Positions 1-6,190 of a stretch of 8,387 nucleotides of DNA are shown here, in pieces. The notes under the pieces are model-generated. The model was not told the origin of the DNA. It searched no databases and saw only the letters and a list, made by a program, of their open reading frames with translations. Origin of the DNA: Candidatus Hydrogenedentota bacterium (GTDB lineage Bacteria > Hydrogenedentota > Hydrogenedentia > Hydrogenedentales > SLHB01); assembly GCA_023384315.1 (NCBI GenBank), contig JAHDWY010000136.1:644-9030 (forward strand), written 5' to 3'. The position numbers and the translations under genes are program-made. Each line of letters begins with the position of its first letter. Position 1 is the first letter of the stretch.

Positions 1-383
1 AGACGGGGGAACCGGTCTATGCGAAGGTCGAGGTCATCGGCAACAGTCAACCCGTGTTTACCGACCCCGACTACGGCGACTACCACCGCATGCTCCTGCC
101 GGGCACCTACACGCTCAAGTTTTCCGCGCCGGGGTACAAAAACAAACGTAAACGGGACATCGTCGTCACGGATGGCCGCGCCGTGCGGGTAAACCTGAAA
201 CTCAAGCCCCTTGTGATTAAGACGGACATCAACGACGACGGCGAAACGAACGCCTCCGACGTTCAGCTTGTCGTCCTCGCCATCCTCGGCAAATCGATAA
301 GCCACGATCCCGACGCCAACGGAGACGGCGCCACAGACACGGCGGACCTGCAGCTCGTCGTAAACGCCGTCAGCCAAGGCTGA
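1..383 (+). CDS. C-terminal part of a secreted protein: carboxypeptidase-regulatory-like domain plus dockerin
   Basis: The reading frame is open from the left edge (first full codon at base 3) to TGA at 381-383, giving 126 residues; the true start lies outside the window. Residues about 1-68 form a beta-rich domain with the pattern YAKVEV...TDPDYGDYHRMLLPGTYTL...FSAPGY...V.V.L, typical of the transthyretin-like domain behind the catalytic domain of M14 zinc carboxypeptidases and of other secreted enzymes. Residues about 75-124 carry two EF-hand-like calcium loops, DINDDGETNASD and DANGDGATDTAD, each followed by a DVQLVV/DLQLVV helix, which is the type I dockerin arrangement. The protein is therefore probably exported and attached to, or assembled with, another cell-surface component through the C-terminal module. 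An M14 carboxypeptidase is the best guess for the missing N-terminal part, but the catalytic domain is not visible, so enzymatic identity is inference. Confidence 0.85.
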   Translation, partial: TGEPVYAKVEVIGNSQPVFTDPDYGDYHRMLLPGTYTLKFSAPGYKNKRKRDIVVTDGRAVRVNLKLKPLVIKTDINDDGETNASDVQLVVLAILGKSISHDPDANGDGATDTADLQLVVNAVSQG

Positions 384-430
384 GGACCGGCAGCCTGGGC
401 GCTCCTATTCTTTGCTGGAATTTTGAGTTG

Positions 431-460
431 GTCTGTGACCGTCCGTGTCTGCCCGTGTTC
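431..460 (+). repeat. three 10-bp-phased direct repeats upstream of the GT39-like gene
   Basis: Three consecutive decamers, GTCTGTGACC, GTCCGTGTCT and GCCCGTGTTC, share the core G[T/C]C[T/C]GTG at exactly 10-bp spacing. They end 17 bp before a TATAAT box. The one-helical-turn period would place the cores on one face of the DNA, as for a multimeric regulator, or this could be a copy of a dispersed repeat. The repeat is visible in the sequence; its role is not. Confidence 0.5.
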
Positions 461-477
461 CACGCAAGCTTGTGCGT

Positions 478-483
478 TATAAT
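478..483 (+). promoter_or_regulatory. -10 element (TATAAT) of a possible leaderless promoter
   Basis: A perfect TATAAT ends 8 nt before the GTG codon at 492. The usual -10 to start-of-transcription distance would put +1 at or next to the GTG. No good -35 match is found 16-18 bp upstream (455-460 reads GTGTTC). There is no purine-rich Shine-Dalgarno between the box and the codon, which fits a leaderless message. In a GC-rich window a perfect AT hexamer placed this way is unlikely to be chance, but no transcript start is known. Confidence 0.5.
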
Positions 484-491
484 TCCTCGCC

Positions 492-1997
492 GTGAGCGAG
501 TCACTAAAACAACGTCAGACCTACCGCTGGATTGCGCCGTTGCCGGCGCTGATTATCCTGCTTGGTATTACGCTCCGCACTGCGGAATATCTCCACAACA
601 AGGCGATTTGGCTCGATGAGGCGCAACTCGTCGTAAGCATCTTGCAACGCGGCTATCTCGAGCTTCTGAATCCTCTCGAATACAAACAAACCGCTCCGTA
701 CGCCTTTCTGGTCGCCGAGCGAAGGGCGGTTGACCTGTTTGGTCCGGGCGAGTACGCGCTGCGGTTCGTGCCATGGCTTGCGTCCACACTGGCGCTGCCG
801 TTGCTGTGGTTGTTTCTGAAGCGCTTTCTCCGTTTCGACGGCGCGGTTGTCGCGCTTGCACTATTCGCCTTGGCGCCCGGCGTCATTCGCTACGCTTCGG
901 AAGTGAAGCCCTATGCGCTGGACGTGGTCGTCACGATACTGCTCCTGGTACTCGCGAAGCGCTCCCTTTCCGCATCGAACAGCGGCACGTGGCTCCTTGC
1001 GCTTGCCATCGCAGGTGCGGTCGCGGTGTGGTGTTCGATCCCGGCAATCTTCGTTCTGGCTGGAATCGGAGCGACTTTGGCGATCGCGGCAGCACTGGAT
1101 CGGCGCGGGGGACGGTTCGCCGCTACGGTCGCAGTCGGAATCCTATGGCTACTGAGTTTTGCCACGTACTATCAGACGGTGATCCGGTACACCGGCGACG
1201 ATGCCATCCTGCGTAGTTGGTGGACCGATTCCTTCATGCCCCTGCCGCCGCGGTCGCTGACCGATCTGAACGGGTTCGTCCGCACCTTCTTCGATCTCTT
1301 CCGCGATCCCATCGGCGCGCCCGCCATCGGCATTGGCGCTCTTTTGTTCCTGCTTGGCGTGCTGTCGTTGTTGTTCCGCGATCGGCGCGCTCTGCTCCTG
1401 TTGCTTGCCCCGATTGCGTTTGCATTGTTGGCGAGCGGGCTCCAGCGCTATCCCTTCACCGGGCGTTTTCTGCTGTTCGCGACGCCTCTCGTGCTGGTGT
1501 TGACTGGCGAAGGATTTCAGGTGCTGCGCGCGCGTTCGCGGACCGCGCTGATCCCTGCACTCATTGCGATCATTCTCTTCACTCAACCTGCGATCGCCGG
1601 CGTCCGCACACTGGTGAGGTCCGACGTACCACAAGGGGTGCGACCCGCATACGCGCATTTGATGGAGAACTACCAACAGGGCGACACGGTCTACGTTTAC
1701 CACTGGACGATTGTACCACTCCGCTACTGCATGCTGCGCGACGGCGTTGAAATTCCTTTTGCCGCAGGGATCACAGCACGCGCCGATTGGCAATATTACA
1801 TCCGGGATATGGAATCTCTTTTCGGCAACGAGCGCGTTTGGCTGGTATTCATCAACACGCCAAGGCCCCTGGTCGGCGAGGAAGAAAAATTCTTCACGAC
1901 CTGGCTGGACGCCCACGGTGAGCGCCTCGACACACTGCGCGCCCCCGAGTCCAGTGTCTATCTCTACGACTTGTCCGCCGCGAAGACCTCGTCTTAG
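492..1997 (+). CDS. GT39/ArnT-like polytopic membrane glycosyltransferase
   Basis: A 501-residue integral membrane protein with about 11 hydrophobic segments (roughly residues 13-29, 95-110, 117-132, 143-155, 166-180, 182-200, 208-226, 277-295, 299-314, 326-339 and 352-370) and a soluble tail of about 130 residues. Segment 1 is followed by an outward-facing loop with WLDEAQ at 40-45. An acidic pair at this place is the conserved candidate catalytic site of GT39/ArnT/PMT-type enzymes, which use lipid-phosphate sugars as donors. PLEYKQTAPYAF (61-72) and SEVKPYALD (136-144) also fit this superfamily. It probably adds a sugar to a lipid or protein outside the cytoplasmic membrane; donor and acceptor cannot be told. 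The GTG start is chosen because it leaves a short basic N-terminus before segment 1; no Shine-Dalgarno precedes it. The adjacent genes are not obvious polysaccharide-assembly partners. Confidence 0.8.
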   Translation: MSESLKQRQTYRWIAPLPALIILLGITLRTAEYLHNKAIWLDEAQLVVSILQRGYLELLNPLEYKQTAPYAFLVAERRAVDLFGPGEYALRFVPWLASTLALPLLWLFLKRFLRFDGAVVALALFALAPGVIRYASEVKPYALDVVVTILLLVLAKRSLSASNSGTWLLALAIAGAVAVWCSIPAIFVLAGIGATLAIAAALDRRGGRFAATVAVGILWLLSFATYYQTVIRYTGDDAILRSWWTDSFMPLPPRSLTDLNGFVRTFFDLFRDPIGAPAIGIGALLFLLGVLSLLFRDRRALLLLLAPIAFALLASGLQRYPFTGRFLLFATPLVLVLTGEGFQVLRARSRTALIPALIAIILFTQPAIAGVRTLVRSDVPQGVRPAYAHLMENYQQGDTVYVYHWTIVPLRYCMLRDGVEIPFAAGITARADWQYYIRDMESLFGNERVWLVFINTPRPLVGEEEKFFTTWLDAHGERLDTLRAPESSVYLYDLSAAKTSS

Positions 1998-2000
1998 GAG

Positions 2001-2020
2001 GGCGGGTTTTCCAACCCGCC
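2001..2020 (+). repeat. perfect inverted repeat between the GT39-like and SagB-like genes
   Basis: GGCGGGTT (2001-2008), a TTCC loop and AACCCGCC (2013-2020) form a perfect 8-bp, GC-rich stem starting 3 nt after the stop codon of the membrane glycosyltransferase. It could end transcription, but no T-run follows on either strand, so it is not a textbook intrinsic terminator. It could equally be a REP-like palindrome or protect the mRNA 3' end. Confidence 0.6.
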
Positions 2021-2089
2021 GCGCCGACGAAGTCGCCCTGTAGAGTGAACTTGCCTCGTCGTCGTCCGCTGCGGCATGCTGCGGGTTCC

Positions 2090-3721
2090 ATGACGCCCGA
2101 AGAAACTGCCATCGCCTATCACGAGGCGACGAAACACCACTTTCACCGCTCTGCGCGCTCGCTGGGGTATATGGATTGGGCGAATCAACCCGATCCGTTC
2201 CGCCGGTATGCCGGTGCGCCATTGATTCGATTGCCTTTGCACGATGCCGACGAAACGCCGCCGTACGAATCGCTTTACACGTATGGAACCTCGCCACGCG
2301 CCGTGACCGCTGAATCGCTGGGCCTGTTCCTTGAATGCAGCCTGGCGATCTCGGCGTGGAAAGAGTTCCAGGGGAACCGCTGGGCGTTGCGCTCCAATCC
2401 TTCCAGCGGGAATCTGCATCCCACCGAGGGCTACCTGGTCGCGGGACCGGTGGACGGCATCTCTGATGCGCCTGCCGTATATCACTACGCGCCGAAGGAG
2501 CACGCGCTCGAACAACGTACATCGTTCGACGAAACGACCTGGGAAGATCTGCGTGGCGAGTTCCCTGCGCAGACATTCTTCGCGGGCCTCACGTCCATAC
2601 ACTGGCGGGAAGCGTGGAAGTACGGCGAACGCGCTTACCGCTACTGTCAGCACGACGTGGGGCATGCGCTGGCCGCGCTGACGCTGGCGGCGTCGATGCT
2701 GGGTTGGAGGGCGGTCCTGCTGGACGCGCTCGCGGACAAGACCATCGCGCGGCTCCTGGGTGTGGACCGCGACGACGGGTATCACGTAATGGAGCGCGAG
2801 TCTCCCGATGCAATTCTCGCAGTGTTTCCCGCGAACACGGCGGCACCGCCCATCGACGGTCCGTCATTCACGCACGCTGTCGATCGGATCGCCCTGGGCG
2901 TGTGGCACGGAAAGGCCAATCGTCTCAGCCAAGACCACGTTGACTGGAAGATCATCCGCGGCGTGGAGGAGGTCTGCGTAAAACCGGCAACCGATCCCGT
3001 TCAAGTCGACGTTGTGGATGTGCCCGCTCGAGCAGATGAACGCCCGTGCGGGCATTCGGCGCTTCGCATCATCCAGCAACGTCGTAGCGCCGTAGCCATG
3101 GATGGCGTTACAAGCATTGGCCGCGACACGTTCTATCGCATGCTGCTCCGCGTCGTCCCCACATGCACAGCTGTGCCGTGGGACGCGATGCCGGGGCGGC
3201 CGTATGTTCATCTCGGGATATTCGCGCACCGTGTTGAGGGGATTGCGCCGGGTCTCTACGCCTTGGTGCGTGATCCGGCGTCGTTGAGTTCCCTTAAAGC
3301 AGCCATGAACGCCGGGTTTGCTTGGGTCAAACCCCAGGATTGCCCGCCAGACCTCCCCCTGTATTTCCTGGAAGAAGCCGACTGCCGCCAGGTTGCCATG
3401 GCGGTGAGCTGCGGACAGGATATCGCGAGCGAGAGCGCCTTCAGCCTCGGTATGCTTGCGGAGTTCGAGCCTGTGATTCGCGAGCGCGGCGCCTGGATGT
3501 ATCGCCGCCTCTTCTGGGAAACCGGCCTGATCGGGCAGGTGCTCTACCTGGAAGCAGAAGCGGCGGGGATCCGCGCAACGGGAATTGGGTGTTTCTTCGA
3601 CGATCCCGTGCATGAAGTGTTCGGACTGACCGGCCCGGGGTATCAGTCCCTCTACCATTTCACGGTCGGTGGACCCGTCGACGACCTCCGTTTGACCACC
3701 CTGCCCGCGTATTCTCGCTAG
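2090..3721 (+). CDS. SagB/ThcOx-type tandem nitroreductase-fold flavoprotein
   Basis: A 543-residue protein with two nitroreductase-fold halves. The N-terminus (YHEATKHHFHRS...MDWANQPDPFRRY) is typical of the SagB-type dehydrogenase family. Half 1 (about 58-250) carries RSNPSSGNLHPTEGY (101-115) and a WREAWKYGERAYRYCQHDVGH segment (172-192, conserved around the FMN site). Half 2 (about 325-535) opens with QQRRSAVAMDG (RRS is the usual FMN-phosphate contact) and ends with the WETGLIGQ...GIRATGIGCFFDDP segment of nitroreductases. SagB and ThcOx oxidise azolines in peptides to azoles using FMN; stand-alone homologues have unknown substrates. No YcaO cyclodehydratase, precursor peptide or exporter is visible here, so an azole-peptide role is not supported by context. 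The ATG at 2090 is preferred over a GTG at 2045, whose extra residues (MNLPRRRPLRHAAGS) look like translated intergenic repeat; no clear Shine-Dalgarno is seen for either. Confidence 0.85.
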   Translation: MTPEETAIAYHEATKHHFHRSARSLGYMDWANQPDPFRRYAGAPLIRLPLHDADETPPYESLYTYGTSPRAVTAESLGLFLECSLAISAWKEFQGNRWALRSNPSSGNLHPTEGYLVAGPVDGISDAPAVYHYAPKEHALEQRTSFDETTWEDLRGEFPAQTFFAGLTSIHWREAWKYGERAYRYCQHDVGHALAALTLAASMLGWRAVLLDALADKTIARLLGVDRDDGYHVMERESPDAILAVFPANTAAPPIDGPSFTHAVDRIALGVWHGKANRLSQDHVDWKIIRGVEEVCVKPATDPVQVDVVDVPARADERPCGHSALRIIQQRRSAVAMDGVTSIGRDTFYRMLLRVVPTCTAVPWDAMPGRPYVHLGIFAHRVEGIAPGLYALVRDPASLSSLKAAMNAGFAWVKPQDCPPDLPLYFLEEADCRQVAMAVSCGQDIASESAFSLGMLAEFEPVIRERGAWMYRRLFWETGLIGQVLYLEAEAAGIRATGIGCFFDDPVHEVFGLTGPGYQSLYHFTVGGPVDDLRLTTLPAYSR

Positions 3722-3735
3722 TCGCCAACGCCTCA

Positions 3736-3746
3736 TGTGCTAGAAT
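3736..3746 (+). promoter_or_regulatory. possible extended -10 promoter of the propeller/kinase pair
   Basis: TGTGCTAGAAT contains an extended -10 (TGC-TAGAAT, hexamer at 3741-3746, one mismatch to TATAAT). It lies 44 nt before the ATG at 3791 and 15 nt after the SagB-like stop codon. No convincing -35 is present, which extended -10 promoters can do without. If real, the leader would be about 38 nt with a strong ribosome site. Confidence 0.4.
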
Positions 3747-3775
3747 CGCGCGGGCGTAAACAAGAATCCTTGGTG

Positions 3776-3782
3776 AGGGGAG
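3776..3782 (+). promoter_or_regulatory. Shine-Dalgarno that fixes the start of the propeller gene
   Basis: AGGGGAG lies 8 nt upstream of the ATG at 3791. It decides between this ATG and a GTG at 3737 that would add 18 charged residues in front of an otherwise perfect signal peptide. Confidence 0.75.
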
Positions 3783-3790
3783 ATCCGAAC

Positions 3791-4849
3791 ATGCGAACGA
3801 AGTGGTGTGCCAGTGTGCTTCTTGCGATGGTGCTGGCCTGCGCGGCGGCGATGGCGCAGGACGAACCGCGACCATTAATCGCGGGCAAGGAATTCGTCTA
3901 CGTGTGCCGCGATGCGGGCGCCGGCGCGTATGAAGCGTTTCCCGATGTGTGCCGGCTGGCGGATGGGCGGCTGTTCGCGGTGTTCTACGCGGGCTACGGA
4001 CATGTGGCGTTGCCGAATGAGAACCTGCCGCGCGGTGGACGCGTCAGCGGCTGCTATTCCTCGGACGAGGGCAAAACCTGGACCGAAGCCCTGGTCGTGT
4101 TTGACGGACCCGACGACGACCGCGATCCCTCCGTGACGCAGCTCAGCGACGGCCGCTTGCTTTGCGTCTTCTTTACTTTGCGGCCCAAAGGCGGAGGCTA
4201 CCGCGGTATCGGGACCTGGATGGTGGAGTCAACCGACGCAGGGCAGACCTGGACCGGATTGCGGCCCGTCAGCCCGTACTACGCGAGCACACCGGTACGC
4301 GAACTCGCCGATGGACGGCTCATTCTGGGTCTCTATCAGGAGACAGGGGACGACGCCTTCGGTGCGGTAACCATCTCAACGGACAAGGGCGCCACGTGGA
4401 GTCCGCCAGTGGACATCCCCAACGGCGGACTGCGCCTCGATGCGGAAACTGACGTCATCGCGCTGAAGGACGGCCGCCTCTACGCCGCACAGCGCACCGA
4501 GAAGGAGAGCATGCGGTTCTCGACGTCATCCGACGGTGGCCAGACCTGGGCAGTTTCCGAGCCGATGGGGTTCCCCGGCCACTGTCCCTACCTGTACCGT
4601 TCGCCGGAAGATATCATCGTGGTGGCGCACCGGCTGCCAAACACGAGCATTCACTATTCCGTGGACGAGTGCGCAACGTGGAGTGAAAACGTGCAGGTGG
4701 ATTCGGTGGGCGGCGCATATCCCAGCATGGTGACCCTGAACGACGGCTCCACCCTGATTGTCTATTACGAAGAAGGGGAAGGATCGAGCATCCGCGCGCG
4801 CAAGTTTCGCGCGACGCCGAACGGCATTGAATGGCTGGAGTGGGAATAA
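3791..4849 (+). CDS. secreted BNR/Asp-box beta-propeller protein, sialidase-like
   Basis: A 352-residue protein that starts with a signal peptide: basic MRTKW, hydrophobic CASVLLAMVLACAAA, and a signal peptidase I site AMA|QD after residue 22. Five Asp-boxes mark a sialidase-type six-bladed propeller: SSDEGKTW (90-97), STDAGQTW (147-154), STDKGATW (196-203), SSDGGQTW (246-253) and a degenerate SVDECATW (290-297). Each blade also has a DGR-type turn (58-60, 120-122, 174-176, 227-229, 318-320). Sialidases cleave terminal sialic acids from glycans, but this region lacks the usual N-terminal FRIP/YRIP motif; the equivalent stretch reads EAFPDVCRLADGRL (48-61). A conserved-looking acidic patch DDDRDPS (108-114) is present instead. 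I therefore call it sialidase-like, with a glycosidase or glycan-binding role as inference. It acts outside the cytoplasmic membrane. The kinase gene starts 3 nt after its stop. Confidence 0.85.
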   Translation: MRTKWCASVLLAMVLACAAAMAQDEPRPLIAGKEFVYVCRDAGAGAYEAFPDVCRLADGRLFAVFYAGYGHVALPNENLPRGGRVSGCYSSDEGKTWTEALVVFDGPDDDRDPSVTQLSDGRLLCVFFTLRPKGGGYRGIGTWMVESTDAGQTWTGLRPVSPYYASTPVRELADGRLILGLYQETGDDAFGAVTISTDKGATWSPPVDIPNGGLRLDAETDVIALKDGRLYAAQRTEKESMRFSTSSDGGQTWAVSEPMGFPGHCPYLYRSPEDIIVVAHRLPNTSIHYSVDECATWSENVQVDSVGGAYPSMVTLNDGSTLIVYYEEGEGSSIRARKFRATPNGIEWLEWE

Positions 4850-4852
4850 GCG

Positions 4853-5911
4853 GTGACTGCGGACAAGAGTAAGCCACGCACGCGGGTCATCAACGCCATG
4901 GCGCCCATCCGGGTTTGCGATCTCGGCGGCTGGACGGATACCTGGTTCGCGGAAACGGGCGCGGTGTTCAATATCGGCGTGTACCCTTACGCGGAAGTGC
5001 AAGTTGCCGTCTCGCAGGACGGTTTGCAGGACAAGCGAATCGTCATCAACGCGGAGAACTTCGGCGACCGGTACACGCTCGCGCCCGGTCACATCACCTA
5101 CGACCGCCATCCCCTCATCGAAGCGTCCATCGACATCATGGAACTGCCGGAGTCGCTTTGTTTCGAAGTCGACCTGTATTCAACCGCGCCGGCCGGCGCG
5201 TCGACCGGTACGTCGGCCGCCGTTACCGTCGCGCTGTTGGGTGCGCTCGATCTCTTGACGCCGGGCCGTCGCACGCCCCACGAGATCGCGTCGCTGGCGC
5301 ACCGGGTGGAGACTGAGAAACTGAAACTGCAGTGCGGCATTCAGGACCAATTGTGCTCGGCCTATGGCGGCGTGTGCTTTATCGAGATGTTCGACTATCC
5401 CCACGCCTCCGTCTCGCAGATTGCGGTTTCCAACGACCTCTGGTGGGAACTCGAACGGCGGCTCGTTCTGGTCTATCTCGGCCACTCCCATTCATCCAGC
5501 GATGTGCACGGACAGGTTATCCATCGGCTCGAACAGGAAAACGCCGACAAGTCCGCCTTGGCGCCCTTGCGGGCCGCGGCCCACGCCGGGAAGAACGCCC
5601 TTTTCGCCGGAGACTTCGATGCCCTCGGGCAATGCATGATTGCCAACACGGAAGGCCAGGCGGCATTGCATCCGGCACTTGTGTCGGAGGATGCCCGCGC
5701 GGTGATCGATCTCGCGAAGAAACATCATGCTGTGGGTTGGAAGGTAAACGGCGCGGGCGGGGAGGGCGGTTCGCTGACCATTCTCTGCGACGCCGATGCC
5801 GAGCACAAACGGGCCTTCCTCGCTGCCCTGCCGGAGCTGAATCCGCGCTACCAAGTCATCCCCACGTATTTGTCGCGCACGGGATTGCGCCGGTGGGAAG
5901 TAAGGCACTGA
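4853..5911 (+). CDS. GHMP-superfamily sugar kinase
   Basis: A 352-residue cytoplasmic kinase with all three GHMP motifs. The N-terminal substrate motif is APIRVCDLGGWTDT (17-30) followed by GAVFN. The ATP-binding loop is APAGASTGTSAAVTVALLG (112-130), an unusual A/T-rich variant of PxxxGLGSSAA. The C-terminal motif is KVNGAGGEGGSL (297-308). CGIQDQLCSAYGG (161-173) holds the probable catalytic aspartate D165. The closest relatives I recognise are heptose-7-phosphate kinase (HddA-like) and the kinase domain of L-fucokinase; the tryptophan in GGWTDT points to the latter group. It probably phosphorylates a free sugar or sugar phosphate, but the substrate is not determined. The start is GTG, 3 nt after the upstream stop, with GGAG at 4837-4840 inside the preceding gene, which suggests translational coupling. 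An in-frame ATG at 4898 (MAPIRV) would give a tighter family-like N-terminus and cannot be excluded. Confidence 0.85.
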   Translation: MTADKSKPRTRVINAMAPIRVCDLGGWTDTWFAETGAVFNIGVYPYAEVQVAVSQDGLQDKRIVINAENFGDRYTLAPGHITYDRHPLIEASIDIMELPESLCFEVDLYSTAPAGASTGTSAAVTVALLGALDLLTPGRRTPHEIASLAHRVETEKLKLQCGIQDQLCSAYGGVCFIEMFDYPHASVSQIAVSNDLWWELERRLVLVYLGHSHSSSDVHGQVIHRLEQENADKSALAPLRAAAHAGKNALFAGDFDALGQCMIANTEGQAALHPALVSEDARAVIDLAKKHHAVGWKVNGAGGEGGSLTILCDADAEHKRAFLAALPELNPRYQVIPTYLSRTGLRRWEVRH

Positions 5912-5935
5912 CTCCACAGCACCGCTCGATGCAAG

Positions 5936-5970
5936 AATGGCCTCCGCCCGCATGGCGGACGAAGGCCATT
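5936..5970. terminator. hairpin between convergent genes, possible bidirectional terminator
   Basis: AATGGCCT (5936-5943) pairs with AGGCCATT (5963-5970), and inside it CCGCC (5944-5948) pairs with GGCGG (5954-5958) around a CGCAT loop; a 4-nt ACGA bulge lies on the right arm. It stands 24 nt after the kinase stop and 21 nt after the lipoprotein stop on the other strand, which is where a shared terminator is expected. The T-runs are short (ATTTG one way, ATTCTTG the other), so termination strength is uncertain. Confidence 0.6.
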
Positions 5971-5991
5971 TGATTGCCTACTACGATCGTG

Positions 5992-6171
5992 CTATTGCGC
6001 AGCTTCTTCGGCAGCTTCCTTGAGAGCTTCGGCGGTATCTTCCATGGAATCGCCCGCCTCTTCCGCAGCGTCTTCTACCGCGTCAGCCGGACCTTCGGAC
6101 TTGGGCTCACAGCCGACTCCCAATACACTCGCGGACACGATACCCAGAACAAGCAGCAGTCTCTTAATCAT
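5992..6171 (-). CDS. small Ala/Glu-rich putative lipoprotein with 11-residue repeats
   Basis: A 59-residue protein: MIKRLLLVLGIVSASVLGVG is an export signal ending at Cys21, the presumed lipidated residue. The lipobox (LGVGC) is imperfect because position -3 is Gly rather than Leu/Val/Ile. The remaining 38 residues are very acidic (14 Asp/Glu against 2 Lys) and alanine-rich. They fall into hendecad repeats: ADAVEDAAEEA (29-39), GDSMEDTAEAL (40-50) and KEAAEEAAQ (51-59). This predicts one long amphipathic helix lying on a membrane or forming a coiled coil. It recalls entericidin-like small lipoproteins and LEA/apolipoprotein-type helices, but I do not recognise the family and assign no function. 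The start is set by AGGAGAGG just upstream; a longer frame back to 6273 lacks such a site. Confidence 0.8.
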   Translation of the reverse strand: MIKRLLLVLGIVSASVLGVGCEPKSEGPADAVEDAAEEAGDSMEDTAEALKEAAEEAAQ

Positions 6172-6175
6172 TCTA

Positions 6176-6183
6176 CCTCTCCT
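6176..6183 (-). promoter_or_regulatory. Shine-Dalgarno that fixes the lipoprotein start
   Basis: On the - strand AGGAGAGG ends 4 nt before the ATG at 6171, with the AGGAG core 7 nt away. It directly precedes the basic MIKR signal-peptide start and rules out the longer upstream reading. Confidence 0.75.
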
Positions 6184-6190
6184 TTCATGG

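Noticed and set aside
428..619. A 63-codon + strand frame overlapping the glycosyltransferase start
   Set aside because: It runs through the promoter region into the membrane protein in another frame and shows no domain.
2045..2089. GTG at 2045 as start of the SagB-like protein
   Set aside because: The added residues are basic and unrelated to the family N-terminus, and the DNA looks like intergenic repeat. The family-like sequence begins at the ATG at 2090.
1149..2576. A 475-codon open frame on the - strand
   Set aside because: It spans two real + strand genes and the hairpin between them. Its translation is Arg/Gln-rich with no domain, and no ribosome site supports it.
3737..3790. GTG at 3737 as start of the propeller protein
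   Set aside because: It would overlap the putative -10 region and put 18 charged residues before a clean signal peptide. The ATG at 3791 has AGGGGAG 8 nt upstream.
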